DNA from: Subtercola boreus
Lineage (GTDB): Bacteria; Actinomycetota; Actinomycetes; Actinomycetales; Microbacteriaceae
Length of the DNA: 64,000 bases
Reading direction: 5' to 3'
Assembly: GCF_006716115.1 (NCBI RefSeq)
Contig: NZ_VFOO01000001.1
Coordinates: 2,666,001 to 2,730,000, forward strand
Shown: positions 23,605 to 32,871 of the stretch, piece after piece
How the letters are laid out: the number at the start of each line of letters is the position of its first letter
How positions within the stretch are numbered: the first letter of the stretch is position 1
Position numbers and translations under genes: made by a program
Notes under the pieces: model-generated
The model's input: only the letters and a program-made list of their open reading frames with translations
What the model was told of the DNA's origin: nothing
Database searches by the model: none

Positions 23605-25044
23605 TCAGATGGCGCGCATTTCCACCCGCTCGGCCCGCACCACCGCCGAGACGGCTTCACGCACGCCGGCGTCTGCGACCAGGCGCGGATCAAGGAGTTC
23701 GAGCAACGCGGCAACCGGCTCGTCTGCGCTCTTCGCGAGCGCGACAGCCTCCCCCGCGCTGTCGACGAGTCGTGCGCCCGAGAGCACGAGCGCGACCCAT
23801 GAGCCGATGGCCCGGATGGAGGCACCGGCGTCGAGTCCGTCGGCACGTTCGGCCAGGAGCGTCGGTACGATGCGCACCCGGAGCTTCAGGACGCCCTCGC
23901 CAGAGATCTGCGAGAGCCGGTGCTCGATGCGGGTGTTGGTGAAGCGGCGCACCAGTGCAGAGCGATAGCCGTCGAGGTCGAGGCCGTGAGCGGGCAGGTG
24001 CCGAACCGCTTCGTCCCAGAAGGTGCCGACCCACGCACGACAGACCTGATCGGTCATCGCCTGCGCGACGGTCTCATGACCGCGCAGCATGCCGGCGTAG
24101 GCGAGCAGACTGTGCGCGCCGTTGAGCAACCACAGCTTGCGGTTCTCGAAGGGCTCAAGGTCGTCGACGAACAGTGCGCCCGAACGCTCCCAGGCGGGCC
24201 GGCCGGCGGGGAATTCGCCGCTCAGCACCCAGTCGCTGAATGGCTCGGTCACGACAGTGGCGTTGTCCCGCCAGCCCGTCAGTTCTGAGGCGATGAGGAG
24301 ATCGGTCGGCATCGTGTGGGGTGTGATCCGGTCGACGGAGGTCGAAACGAAGGACACGTTCGCGGCGATCCAGTCCGTGAGTTCACGGCTCACCTCGGCC
24401 GCCAGAACGCCGATGGCACGCTGTACGAGGTACCCGTTCGCGGGCATGTTGTCGCACGGCACGATCGCGATCGGACCCGCATTCGCCCGCCTGCGAGCGT
24501 CGAGCCCGAACACCAGTCGGCCCATGGTGGTGACCGGCCCCCCGAGCGCAGGATCGGGCTGGTCGGCACCCGCCAGGTTTCCGACCAGCCACTCGCGGTC
24601 TGCGCACAGCTCGTGGTCGGTCTCGTCGGGGAGGCCGTCCCTCATCCGGTAGCCCGCCTCGGTGACAGTGATCGTGATGATCGCGGTCTGGGTAGCCGAG
24701 AGCAGCTCGATGAACCGGGTGAGGTCAGCGCCGTTGCGGGCTTCGACGATGCTGCCGACCACTTCGGCCCGGTCGCCGTCGTCGTCTCGCTCGATGAGCG
24801 TGAAGAGTCCACCCTGCGGCTGCAGGTCTTCGGCCGCCGCAGGGCTGCGGCCGGTGAACGCCGCGATACCCCACTCCGATCCCTCATCCACCCGGGAGGT
24901 GTACCACGCCTGATGCGCCCGGTGGAAGGCGCCGAGCCCGATGTGCACGATGCGCACGCCGGCGGTGGGAGCTTCTCCGGGATGCTTCCGGCTGAACGCC
25001 GTGCGGGTCAGGAGGGGAAGTGTGCTGTTCGGGGTGTCGATCAC
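23605..25044 (-). CDS. uxuB: Fructuronate reductase / mannitol dehydrogenase family
   Basis: This is a 479-residue long-chain polyol dehydrogenase. The N-terminal VRIVHIGLGAFHRAHQAWYT cofactor segment and the catalytic KLWLLNGAHSLLAYAG motif (Lys, Asn, His) are clear; IVPCDNMPANG is also family-typical. It reduces D-fructuronate to D-mannonate with NADH, consistent with uronate isomerase upstream. Start GTG 25044 overlaps the uxaC stop as GTGA, and GGAAGG precedes it. Mannitol 2-dehydrogenase is the family alternative; context favours UxuB. Confidence 0.9.
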   Translation of the reverse strand: MIDTPNSTLPLLTRTAFSRKHPGEAPTAGVRIVHIGLGAFHRAHQAWYTSRVDEGSEWGIAAFTGRSPAAAEDLQPQGGLFTLIERDDDGDRAEVVGSIVEARNGADLTRFIELLSATQTAIITITVTEAGYRMRDGLPDETDHELCADREWLVGNLAGADQPDPALGGPVTTMGRLVFGLDARRRANAGPIAIVPCDNMPANGYLVQRAIGVLAAEVSRELTDWIAANVSFVSTSVDRITPHTMPTDLLIASELTGWRDNATVVTEPFSDWVLSGEFPAGRPAWERSGALFVDDLEPFENRKLWLLNGAHSLLAYAGMLRGHETVAQAMTDQVCRAWVGTFWDEAVRHLPAHGLDLDGYRSALVRRFTNTRIEHRLSQISGEGVLKLRVRIVPTLLAERADGLDAGASIRAIGSWVALVLSGARLVDSAGEAVALAKSADEPVAALLELLDPRLVADAGVREAVSAVVRAERVEMRAI

Positions 25045-26459
25045 AGTTTGAACGCCTTCCGGGGCACGAGGTGAACAAGGTCGTGGATGATGCGCTCGGC
25101 ACTGGGGCGGTCCACACGCCCCTCGCGGACGAGCCGAGCGAGGAAGCTCGCGTCGAGCCGCCTCGACATGTCGTGGCGGGCTGGAATGGAGAGGAACGCC
25201 CGCGTATCGTCGATGAACCCCGACCCACGGTAGAAACCGGCGGTCTCGGTCGTTGCTGCACGGAACCGCAGGACGGCGTCCGGAGCATCGAGGAACCACC
25301 ACGGCGCACCGATGTACACAGCCGGGTAGTAGCCGGCCAGCGGCGCGAGTTCGCGGGAGTAGACCGTCTCGTCGACGGCGAAGAGCACGAGGTGGAACGA
25401 GGGGTCGTTACCGTAGCGCTGGAGAATCGGGCGGATGCCGTCGACGTAGGTCGTCGTGACAGGGATGTCGTGGCCCGAGTCTGGTCCGAAGGTCTCGAAC
25501 GTGGAGGTGTCGTGATTGCGGAAGATGCCCGGGTGCACGGTCATCACCAGGCCGTCTTCGACGCTCATGCGGGCGGATTCGAGGAGCATGTGAGCTGCGA
25601 AGAGGCCAGCGCCCTCGGAATCCAGCCGACCCTCGAGTGCCTCGGAGAACAGTGCCTCTGCACGGTCCCGGGTGATCTCGGCGGCGACGGGCTGGAGAAC
25701 ACCGTGGTCTGCCGAGACGGCTCCGTGGTCGATGAAGTGGCGGCGGCGGCCGGCCAGGGCGGCGAGATAACCGTCGTAGTCGGCGGTCGGGGTGCCGTTC
25801 CAGGTCGCCAGGGCCGCGACGTTGTCGGCCCAGCCCGGGGCGGCGGGGTTGAGGTAGCTGTCGGGCCGGAAGGTCGGAATGACGCGGCCCGGGAAGCTCG
25901 GATCGGCGGCGAGCGCGGCGTGGGCGGCCAGATCGTCCATGGGGTCGTCGGTGGTTGCGAGAACGTCGATCCGGAAGGAGGCGAACAGCGCGCGCGGCAG
26001 GAACTCGTCCGTCTGCAAGGAGGCCGAGATCTGGTCGAAGAGTTCGTCGGCGGTATCGGCAGAGGGATGTTCGGCTATCCCGAAGAGGTCGACGAGCTCG
26101 TGCTGCAACCAGTATCCGGAGGCCGTTCCGGCGAAGAGGTGCCAGTTCTCGCAGAATGTGCGCCACGCTTCGCGCGGGCTGGCTGTGCGGCCCTGAGCGT
26201 CTCGGGTGGGGATTCCGAGCTCGCCCAGCCCGATTCCTGCTGCGTGCAGCAGCCGGGTCACGTAGTGGTCGTAGCGGAGAAACAATTGTGCGGGATCGGT
26301 GAACGGAACGTTCTCGAGCAGGATGCGGGGGTCGACGTGCCCATGCGGCGACACGATGGGCAATCCTGCCACGCTCTCGTAGAGGGCACGGGCGATCTTT
26401 CGGGTCTCGGGATCTGAGGGAAAGAGTCGGTCGGCATCAAGGTCAAGCATCATTTGCAT
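25041..26459 (-). CDS. uxaC: Uronate (glucuronate) isomerase
   Basis: This is a 472-residue amidohydrolase-superfamily isomerase with IVSPHGHVDPR (residues 35-45) carrying the metal His pair, plus HPGIFRNHD, TTYVDGIRPIL and DDTRAFLSIPARHDMSRR, all characteristic of UxaC. It converts D-glucuronate to D-fructuronate. No clear Shine-Dalgarno precedes ATG 26459, and the best promoter places the transcript start almost on the ATG, so the mRNA may be leaderless. It is the first gene of the uxaC-uxuB operon under a LacI operator at 26490-26503. Confidence 0.92.
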   Translation of the reverse strand: MQMMLDLDADRLFPSDPETRKIARALYESVAGLPIVSPHGHVDPRILLENVPFTDPAQLFLRYDHYVTRLLHAAGIGLGELGIPTRDAQGRTASPREAWRTFCENWHLFAGTASGYWLQHELVDLFGIAEHPSADTADELFDQISASLQTDEFLPRALFASFRIDVLATTDDPMDDLAAHAALAADPSFPGRVIPTFRPDSYLNPAAPGWADNVAALATWNGTPTADYDGYLAALAGRRRHFIDHGAVSADHGVLQPVAAEITRDRAEALFSEALEGRLDSEGAGLFAAHMLLESARMSVEDGLVMTVHPGIFRNHDTSTFETFGPDSGHDIPVTTTYVDGIRPILQRYGNDPSFHLVLFAVDETVYSRELAPLAGYYPAVYIGAPWWFLDAPDAVLRFRAATTETAGFYRGSGFIDDTRAFLSIPARHDMSRRLDASFLARLVREGRVDRPSAERIIHDLVHLVPRKAFKL

Positions 26460-26465
26460 TGCTCA

Positions 26466-26503
26466 ATTCAAGGGTAGGACGCGAATTTTGTCAACCGGTT
26501 GCC
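26466..26503 (-). promoter_or_regulatory. uxaC: LacI-type operator 2 (GTCAACCGGTTGCC) with overlapping uxaC promoter
   Basis: The operator occupies 26490-26503. On the minus strand a consensus -35 box TTGACA (26494-26489) overlaps it, followed after 17 bases by TTGAAT (26471-26466) as -10. Transcription would begin near 26459, the A of the uxaC ATG. Binding of the repressor would directly block the -35 region. Confidence 0.62.
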
Positions 26504-26519
26504 ATTCCATGCAGGCGGC

Positions 26520-26533
26520 AGTGCCGAAGCACT
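26520..26533 (-). terminator. Possible stem-loop after lacI
   Basis: AGTGC-CGAA-GCACT forms a 5-base stem with a 4-base loop 12 bases past the lacI stop. No T-run follows, so this is only a weak terminator candidate between lacI and uxaC. Confidence 0.28.
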
Positions 26534-26544
26534 CGGGCCGAGCG

Positions 26545-27606
26545 TCAGGATCCGGGCAGAGGCCCGACCGACCCGCGCGAGACGAGTTCGGTGACAAGCG
26601 CGCGACCCGCGGAGTCGCCGGCCGCGACGCCAGTCGGGGAGTCGATGAGCTCCAGCGATCTCCGCACCGCCCTCTCCCCGATCTGATCGAGGGGAGTGCG
26701 GATGGTACTCAGCTGCGGAGAGGTGAAATCGGAGCCGAAGATGTCATCGAATCCGATGATGCTCAAGTCGTCGGGAATGATGATGCCGCGCTGCTGTGCG
26801 GCACGCATCAGGCCGATCGCCATCAGGTCGTTGTACGCCAGCACGGCTGTGACCCCGGAGGCGAGCACTCGCGTGAGAGCGTTCGTGCCCCCCTCGAGCG
26901 TCGGAGCGCCGACGGCGATCTCGACGATCGTCATGCCGTGCTTCGGAGCTCTCGCCAACAGCGTTTCCCACCTGGCCCTGCTCATCCAGGAATTCGCCGG
27001 TCCGGAGAGAAACGCCAGCGAACGGTGACCGAGCTCGGAGAGATGGGTGAGAGCTTGCTCGACTCCCGGCACGATGTCGGGCACCACTCCGTCGACGCCG
27101 TCGACCTGACGGTTGATGACCACGAGGGGCTTCCATTCGGCGAGTTCGCGGATCTGGTCGTCGTCAAGCCGGGTCGTCACCAGAATCAGCCCGTCGACGA
27201 ACGGCGCGACGCGTTCGGCAGCTTCCGCCTCCCTGAACTCCGACTCCTGTGACTCCGCGAGGATCAGCGTGTACCCGCGCTTGAATGCCTCGCGCTGGGC
27301 CCCTCGAACGACGTTGAAGAACATGGGGTTTGTGATGTCGGCGATCAGCAGCCCGAGGGTCTGCATGCGCCCAGTGGGAAGAGCGCGGGCCATAGGATTC
27401 AGCCGGTAGTTCAGTTGTTTGGCCGCGGCCTGAATGCGCTGCTCGGTCTTGGCGTTGATTCGCCCCGGCTTGTTCAGCGCCCTCGACACAGTCGACGGAT
27501 TGACACCTGCCGCCTTGGCGATGTCGTAGATCGTCGGAGCAGGGTGCCCCCGGCGCGGCGCGCGTGCCTGCTCCGGCACAGAGGGTGCTGCTTCGTCAGC
27601 GCTCAC
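26545..27606 (-). CDS. LacI-family repressor of the hexuronate/glycoside regulon
   Basis: This is a 353-residue LacI/GalR regulator. The DNA-binding domain is TIYDIAKAAGVNPSTVSRALNKPGRI (residues 25-50) with the hinge RLNPMARAL, followed by a periplasmic-binding-like effector core (LGLLIADITNPMF, AVLAYNDLMAIGLM, IIGFDDIFGS). The start is GTG 27606, with a weak Shine-Dalgarno. It sits between the ABC transporter operon and uxaC. Five operators with LacI-type symmetry occur between 23587 and 36183, all in front of sugar genes, so it most likely controls the whole region. The inducer may be a uronate or oligosaccharide. Confidence 0.9.
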   Translation of the reverse strand: MSADEAAPSVPEQARAPRRGHPAPTIYDIAKAAGVNPSTVSRALNKPGRINAKTEQRIQAAAKQLNYRLNPMARALPTGRMQTLGLLIADITNPMFFNVVRGAQREAFKRGYTLILAESQESEFREAEAAERVAPFVDGLILVTTRLDDDQIRELAEWKPLVVINRQVDGVDGVVPDIVPGVEQALTHLSELGHRSLAFLSGPANSWMSRARWETLLARAPKHGMTIVEIAVGAPTLEGGTNALTRVLASGVTAVLAYNDLMAIGLMRAAQQRGIIIPDDLSIIGFDDIFGSDFTSPQLSTIRTPLDQIGERAVRRSLELIDSPTGVAAGDSAGRALVTELVSRGSVGPLPGS

Positions 27607-27629
27607 GGCGTGGCTCGACTCTCTTTTTC

Positions 27630-27648
27630 GATGCCCGGCGGGCGCATC
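27630..27648. terminator. Stem-loop between the ABC operon and lacI
   Basis: GATGCCCGGCGGGCGCATC folds into a GC-rich hairpin with one bulge in the 80-base gap between the ABC ATPase stop and the lacI start. A T-run lies on the plus-strand 5' side only, so for the minus-strand transcript it lacks a U-tail. Candidate only. Confidence 0.3.
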
Positions 27649-27686
27649 TGGTCTCGACTCTCATCGTCGCACAGGATGCCCGCCAC

Positions 27687-28562
27687 TCAGTTGACGGCCG
27701 GTACCGCATGGGCCGCAGACTCCGCCCGGATGCTGGCCTCGCGACGCTCGATCCGACGTGCGGCCTGTCGGTCGGGGTCGGGCACCGGCGACGCGAGAAG
27801 CAGGCGCTGGGTGTACGGATGCACGGGGTTGACGGTGACCGCGGCGGCTTCGCCCTGCTCGACGATCTCGCCGTGGTACATCACCGCGACCCGATGACTG
27901 ATGTGCCGTACGACGTCGAGGTCGTGCGAGACGAACAGGTAGGACACCCCCGTGTCGCGCTGGATCTCGAGGAAGAGGTCCAGTACTCTCGCCTGGGTCG
28001 TCAGGTCGAGAGCGCTGACGGGTTCGTCGCAGACAATGAGTTTCGGCGACAGCACCAGCGCACGGGCGATGGCCACGCGTTGCCGCTGGCCGCCGCTGAA
28101 CTCCCGGGGCGTCCGCCGGGAGGTGTCTGCGGGCAGTCCCACCTGTTCGAGCACTTCACGAACCCGCTTGCGGGCATCTGTGCGCGGCACCCCCTGGACG
28201 GTGAGTGGTTCGGCAAGGATCTCACCGATCGTCAGCGACGGATTCAGCGAGGTGTACGGGTCCTGGAAGACGACTTGGAGATCCCGACTGAGCGCGCGGC
28301 GCTTCTTTCCGCCGGCATGCGAGATGTCGTCGCCATCGAACGTCACCGTTCCACTCGTGACCGGGGCGAGTCCCAGCACCGCACGGCCGAGTGTGGTCTT
28401 GCCCGACCCCGACTCCCCGACCAGCCCCAGGGTCTCCCCCGGCGCGATCTGGATCGAGACCTCGTTGAGCGCTCGGAACGAACGGGCCCGCCACCCCTTG
28501 CCCGGGTATTCGACGACGAGCCTGTCGACGCTCAGGAGGGACGGTTCTGACGTGCGGTTCAT
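27687..28562 (-). CDS. Oligopeptide/oligosaccharide ABC transporter ATPase (DppF type)
   Basis: This 291-residue ATPase has Walker A GESGSGKTT (about residues 49-57), signature FSGGQRQRVAIARAL, Walker B LIVCDEPVSALD and the C-terminal VHPYTQRLL extension that marks the Dpp/Opp subgroup. It drives import with the fused permease-ATPase and DppB-type permease upstream. ATG 28562 overlaps the preceding stop by ATGA. Several Dpp-type systems transport beta-glucosides or other oligosaccharides, and the surrounding sugar genes suggest that here. Confidence 0.9.
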   Translation of the reverse strand: MNRTSEPSLLSVDRLVVEYPGKGWRARSFRALNEVSIQIAPGETLGLVGESGSGKTTLGRAVLGLAPVTSGTVTFDGDDISHAGGKKRRALSRDLQVVFQDPYTSLNPSLTIGEILAEPLTVQGVPRTDARKRVREVLEQVGLPADTSRRTPREFSGGQRQRVAIARALVLSPKLIVCDEPVSALDLTTQARVLDLFLEIQRDTGVSYLFVSHDLDVVRHISHRVAVMYHGEIVEQGEAAAVTVNPVHPYTQRLLLASPVPDPDRQAARRIERREASIRAESAAHAVPAVN

Positions 28563-30367
28563 GCGAGGCCTGCTTCCACGGGTTCATCATCGGGCACCGA
28601 CAGGGGCGTCATGGGGGTTTTGCCTTCGAGCATGGCGCCCAGGAGCGTCTGCGTGTAGCGCTCGGACGGTGAACGCAGGATGCTCCGCACATCGCCCGTC
28701 TCGACGACGACCCCGTTCTGCATGACGACCACACGGTCGGCGAGATCGGCGATCACGCCGAAGTTGTGAGTCACGAGCACGACGCCCATGTCGAATCGTG
28801 ACTGCAGGTCGCGCAGCAGGTCGAGTACTTCGGCCTGCACAGTGACGTCGAGTGCCGTGGTCGGTTCGTCGGCGATGAGCAGGTCGGGGTTGCAACTCAC
28901 GGCTCCGGCGATGAGCACACGTTGCGCCATTCCGCCCGAGACTTCGTGCGGATAAGCGTCGAAGGTGCGCTGCGGGTCGGTGATACCCACGATGCCGAGA
29001 AGTTCGAGTGCCCTGGCCCTGGCGGCCGTTCTACTGAGCCCGAGCACTTTCACGAGGGGTCGCACCAGCTGGTAGCCGATCGTGAAGTTCGGGTCGAGGT
29101 TGCTCATCGGCTCCTGCGGGATGTAGGCGATCCGCTTTCCGCGAAGCGCCGCGAGCCGACCCTCTGAGAGGCGGCGGCCGTCGGCAGACACGAGCGGGAT
29201 ACCGTCGAAGGCGATGCTCCCGCCGGTGATGCGGGCCTCCGGTGGGAGCAGGCCGAGAATCGAGAACGCGGTCTGCGTCTTGCCCGACCCCGACTCGCCG
29301 ACGATGCCCAGCACCTCGCCGCGGTCGACGAAGAACGACACGTCGGAGACGACGGTCTTGGTTCCGTTCGCCTGTGGATATCCGATGCCGAGCCCGGAGA
29401 CGGTGAGCAAATGCCTGGAGTCCACTTCGGCGTGCTTGGGGTCGAGCACGATCGCCTCGGTCTTCGGAACCGACAGCGCCAGGCGCTTGACACCTCTGAT
29501 CTTCGGTGCGTCTTCGAGGGCGTCACGGAGGGCGTTGCCGAGAATGACGAAGGCGCCGACCGTGATCGAGATCGCCAGCGCAGGCCAGACAGCAAGCAGC
29601 GGGGAGCTGTAGATGTTGATGAAGCCTTCGTTGAGCATCACACCCCAGGTGGAGACCAGCGGGTCGCCGAGGCCGAGGAACTCGAGCCCCGCCTGGATCG
29701 CGATCGCGATTCCGCTGACGATGGAGGTCTGGATGATCACCGGTGCCCGCACGACCGACAGGATGTGGCGGCCGATGATACTCGCGGTGCCGACCCCCGC
29801 CACCCGGGCGGCGTCGACATAGAGCTCATTGCGCACCGCTCGCACCGAGGTGCGGGTCAGCCGGAAGAACCCGGGTGTCATGAGCACACCGAAGACGGTC
29901 ATCGAGACCCACACCGAACGGCCGAGCGCGGCGCTCACGGCCAGCAGGATGATGATCGCCGGCAGCGACATCAGTACGTTCGTGCACCAGCTGGCGACCG
30001 AATCGAACCAGCCACCGAAGTAGCCGGCCATGAGCCCGGTCGGCAGGCCGATACCGACCGCGACGACAGCCGCGAGGGCGGCAGCGATGAGCGTACTCTG
30101 AGCGCCGGTCAGCAGTCGGCTGAGTACATCGCGGCCGGCACTGTCGGTGCCGAGAAGGTGCTCGGACCCGGGAAGTTGCAGCGCGTCGCCGAGGTTCGCC
30201 ACAGTCGGGTCGAAGGGCGAGATGAGCGGTCCGACGACCCCTGCGAGGATGACGATGGCCAGCACGGCCAACGATGCAGCACCGAGCGGGTTGGTCACGA
30301 GCCGGTGAGCGATACCCGGTCGCGCGGCGATTTTCGGGGCTCTGAGCGGTACGAGTGGTTCGGTCAT
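28559..30367 (-). CDS. ABC transporter permease-ATPase fusion (DppC-DppD type)
   Basis: In this 602-residue fusion, residues 1-285 form a DppC-type permease (HLLGTDSAGRDVLSRLLTGAQSTL, and the coupling loop DAARVAGVGTASIIGRHIL). Residues 320-580 form an ATPase with Walker A GESGSGKT, signature VSGGMAQRVLIAGAV, Walker B LLIADEPTTALD and the YTQTLLGAML end. Such one-chain DppC-DppD proteins are known in actinobacterial transporters. The start and stop overlap neighbouring genes by ATGA, so the transporter is made as a coupled unit. Confidence 0.9.
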   Translation of the reverse strand: MTEPLVPLRAPKIAARPGIAHRLVTNPLGAASLAVLAIVILAGVVGPLISPFDPTVANLGDALQLPGSEHLLGTDSAGRDVLSRLLTGAQSTLIAAALAAVVAVGIGLPTGLMAGYFGGWFDSVASWCTNVLMSLPAIIILLAVSAALGRSVWVSMTVFGVLMTPGFFRLTRTSVRAVRNELYVDAARVAGVGTASIIGRHILSVVRAPVIIQTSIVSGIAIAIQAGLEFLGLGDPLVSTWGVMLNEGFINIYSSPLLAVWPALAISITVGAFVILGNALRDALEDAPKIRGVKRLALSVPKTEAIVLDPKHAEVDSRHLLTVSGLGIGYPQANGTKTVVSDVSFFVDRGEVLGIVGESGSGKTQTAFSILGLLPPEARITGGSIAFDGIPLVSADGRRLSEGRLAALRGKRIAYIPQEPMSNLDPNFTIGYQLVRPLVKVLGLSRTAARARALELLGIVGITDPQRTFDAYPHEVSGGMAQRVLIAGAVSCNPDLLIADEPTTALDVTVQAEVLDLLRDLQSRFDMGVVLVTHNFGVIADLADRVVVMQNGVVVETGDVRSILRSPSERYTQTLLGAMLEGKTPMTPLSVPDDEPVEAGLA

Positions 30368-31305
30368 GAGACACGCGCCTTGGGGTTGAGCCAGCCGACG
30401 GCGAGGTCGACCAGCAGATTGACGATGACGACGATGACGACGATGTACACGACCACGCCCATCAGCACAGGCATGTCCCCCTGTGTTGTCGACTGCAGGG
30501 CGAGGAAGCCCATTCCCGGGAGCGCGAAGATCTGTTCGATGATGACGACCCCGCCGAGCATCCCGATGAACTGGAGGGACAGCACTGTGAGGCCGGCCGG
30601 AGCGGCCCCCCTCAGCACGTGGCGGAACAGGATCTCACGCGGAGCGAGACCGCGACTCCGGAGAGTTCGCACGTAGTCGCGCCCGAGAACCGAGATCGTG
30701 GCACTCCTGACCTGCTGTGCGGTACTTGCGACAGCGCCGATCGCCAAAGCAAGCACAGGCAGGGTGATCGAGAGCAGCCAGAGTCGTGGGTCCACCGCTG
30801 GGGAGACGTATCCGGTGGCCGGAAAGAGTCGCAGTCGGATGGCGAGAACGGTGACGAGAATGATCGCGATCACGAACTGCGGCACAGCTGACGCGCCGAT
30901 CGAGAGCAGCTGGAGCAGCCGGTCGACCCATCCCCGCCTGACCGCCGCCGTGACACCGAGAAGCGTGGCGCACACGGCGGCGATCACGATCGTCACGAGC
31001 ACGATCGACAAGGTGGTGGGGATGCGGGCGAGGATGCTGTCGACCACGGGCTGATTGGTGAACCACGATGTACCGAAGTCCCCACGGACGATTCCCCCGA
31101 GCCAATCGACGTACCGGGTCACCAGAGGTTGGTCCAGCCCGAGTTGCGATTCTTTGAGCTTCACCTGGTCGAGGGTCGCTGACTCGCCCAGAATGTTGCG
31201 GGCGACGCTGGTTGCCGAGAAGTTCAGCAGAAAGAAGGTCAGGGTCGAGACGACGAAGAGTACGACGAGCCCCGAGCCGATCCTCTTCAGGATGAAGCCC
31301 AGCAT
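30364..31305 (-). CDS. ABC transporter permease (DppB type)
   Basis: This is a 313-residue permease beginning MLGFILKRIGSGLVVLFVVSTLTFFLL, the usual DppB first helix. It is followed by the periplasmic loop (LGLDQPLVTRYVDWLGGIVRGDFGTSW), then five more helices and the coupling loop YVRTLRSRGLAPREILFRHVL. The ATG at 31305 shares one base with the binding-protein stop (TGATG). I reject the longer open frame upstream because it only mirrors the lipoprotein gene. Confidence 0.9.
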   Translation of the reverse strand: MLGFILKRIGSGLVVLFVVSTLTFFLLNFSATSVARNILGESATLDQVKLKESQLGLDQPLVTRYVDWLGGIVRGDFGTSWFTNQPVVDSILARIPTTLSIVLVTIVIAAVCATLLGVTAAVRRGWVDRLLQLLSIGASAVPQFVIAIILVTVLAIRLRLFPATGYVSPAVDPRLWLLSITLPVLALAIGAVASTAQQVRSATISVLGRDYVRTLRSRGLAPREILFRHVLRGAAPAGLTVLSLQFIGMLGGVVIIEQIFALPGMGFLALQSTTQGDMPVLMGVVVYIVVIVVIVNLLVDLAVGWLNPKARVS

Positions 31306-32843
31306 CACTTGGCCGGAGCGTACGAGTACAGCGACGGAACGGCCTGCTGCAGCTGCGGGGCGGTGGTGGTCTGTGAATCGGTGAAGAAGACCTGGTCGGG
31401 ACGGTAGAAGGGAGCGAACCACGCCTGGTCGGTCAGGTAGCTGTTCAGGGCCTTCGCCGCAGTCGCCTGGTCTGCCTCGCTACCGCTCTGGATGCCCCCG
31501 ATCAGCTTCTCGACCTCAGGATCGGTCGTGCGGTCGGGGTTGTAGGTGGCGGTCGGTGCCACGATCTGGTTCACAGCAACCCACGGAGAGCCCTGGAAGA
31601 GCGAGAACCAGCTCATCGGCCACTTGCCCTGAGTCAGGCCCGAGACGAAGTCGCTGCCCTGGATGTTCTCCCAGTTGACCGTGATGCCGATATCACTGAG
31701 GTTCTGCTGGATACCAGCGGTGAGCGCAGGGTCGAAGAAACCGGAGACGGTCGGCATGGTCACCGAGAATCCGCCGGCGTAACCCGCGTCGGCCATGAGC
31801 TGCTTGGCCTTGGCCGGGTCATACGCGTAGGTGGAATCGAGCGCAGGATCGAACGCGGGGGTTCCTTTGCCGAAGACCTGGCTTGTGGTCGTGCCGAGCC
31901 CCTTGCCGACCTGCGCCAGCAGGGCATCCTTGTCGATGGCGTATTTGATGGCCTGGCGCACCTTGACGTTCGCCAGGGCAGGAACGGTGGAGCCGTCACG
32001 GTCGAAGATCAGGAGCCCCTGCCAGTCGGTCGGGTAGGTGTACTCGGTCATGCCGGCGCCCTTGGCCTGGTCGGCCGTCTTCGGGGTCAGGAGAGCGGCA
32101 TCGACTTGGCCCGAGATCAGGGCGTTCAGCATCGCCGTGGTGTCGGTGATCGGCTTCAGCACGATGGTGTCGTAGACCTGCAGCGACGGATCCCAGTAGC
32201 CGGGCGTCTTCGTGAACGTGTAGGTGGAACTCGCGACGGTCGCGTTCTTGTCGAGGGTGTACGGCCCGCTGCCGACCGGGGTCGTGTCAAGCCCACCGGC
32301 TGCGGCGGCCGCAGGGCTCGCGATGAACCCGTCGGCGTTGCCGAGGTAGTCCAGCAGGGCCGGGTCGGCGGCGCTGAGGGTGATGACCACCGTGGTCGCG
32401 TCGGGCGCCGACACGTCTGAGACCTGCTTCAGCGTGGAGGCGTCAGGTCCGTTGCCCTGACGGAATCGGTCGAGGTTCACCTTCACCGCAGACGCATCGA
32501 GCACAGTTCCGTCGCTGAATTTCACGTCGCTCCTGATCGTCAGGGTCAACTGGGTGTTGTCGTCGTTGTACACCCATTTCGTCGCGAGCATCGGAACCAG
32601 GGTTCCGTCGGCTTCGCGTCGCAGGAGGGAGTCGTAGACGGCCTGGTAGTACTGGACGTAGTGCCCGATGTGCGCCTGGGCCGGGTCGAACGACTTGACA
32701 TCGACGAGAGCGCCGATCGTCAGCGTGCCTCCGGTACCGGACTGCCCTTCGGAGCCGCTGTCGGTGCTGGCTGAGCAACCGCCGAGCGCGAGCGCTGCGG
32801 CGGTGAGCAGGGCAAATGCTGCTGCCCGTGGACGAAACTTCAT
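31305..32843 (-). CDS. ABC transporter substrate-binding lipoprotein, family 5
   Basis: This 512-residue SBP_bac_5 protein has signal peptide and lipobox LALGGC (lipid-anchored Cys23), then GGTLTIGALVDVKSFDPAQ, the usual mature N-terminus of Dpp/Opp binding proteins. ATG 32843 has GAGGAG at 8 bases. It is the first gene of the transporter operon; its promoter is bracketed by two LacI-type operators. Ligand unknown: peptides by family, a glycoside or oligosaccharide by context. Confidence 0.9.
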   Translation of the reverse strand: MKFRPRAAAFALLTAAALALGGCSASTDSGSEGQSGTGGTLTIGALVDVKSFDPAQAHIGHYVQYYQAVYDSLLRREADGTLVPMLATKWVYNDDNTQLTLTIRSDVKFSDGTVLDASAVKVNLDRFRQGNGPDASTLKQVSDVSAPDATTVVITLSAADPALLDYLGNADGFIASPAAAAAGGLDTTPVGSGPYTLDKNATVASSTYTFTKTPGYWDPSLQVYDTIVLKPITDTTAMLNALISGQVDAALLTPKTADQAKGAGMTEYTYPTDWQGLLIFDRDGSTVPALANVKVRQAIKYAIDKDALLAQVGKGLGTTTSQVFGKGTPAFDPALDSTYAYDPAKAKQLMADAGYAGGFSVTMPTVSGFFDPALTAGIQQNLSDIGITVNWENIQGSDFVSGLTQGKWPMSWFSLFQGSPWVAVNQIVAPTATYNPDRTTDPEVEKLIGGIQSGSEADQATAAKALNSYLTDQAWFAPFYRPDQVFFTDSQTTTAPQLQQAVPSLYSYAPAK

Positions 32844-32871
32844 TGTTTTCTCCTCTTGGTACGACCAGATT

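Noticed and set aside
27618-27650. Rho-independent terminator for the plus strand (TTTTT next to a GC hairpin)
   Set aside because: The T-run precedes the hairpin on the plus strand and no plus-strand gene ends here; kept only as a weak hairpin after the minus-strand ABC operon.
31306-31422. N-terminal extension of the DppB-type permease
   Set aside because: It lies inside the binding-lipoprotein gene and puts a basic, Pro-rich stretch ahead of the usual first helix MLGFILKRIG.
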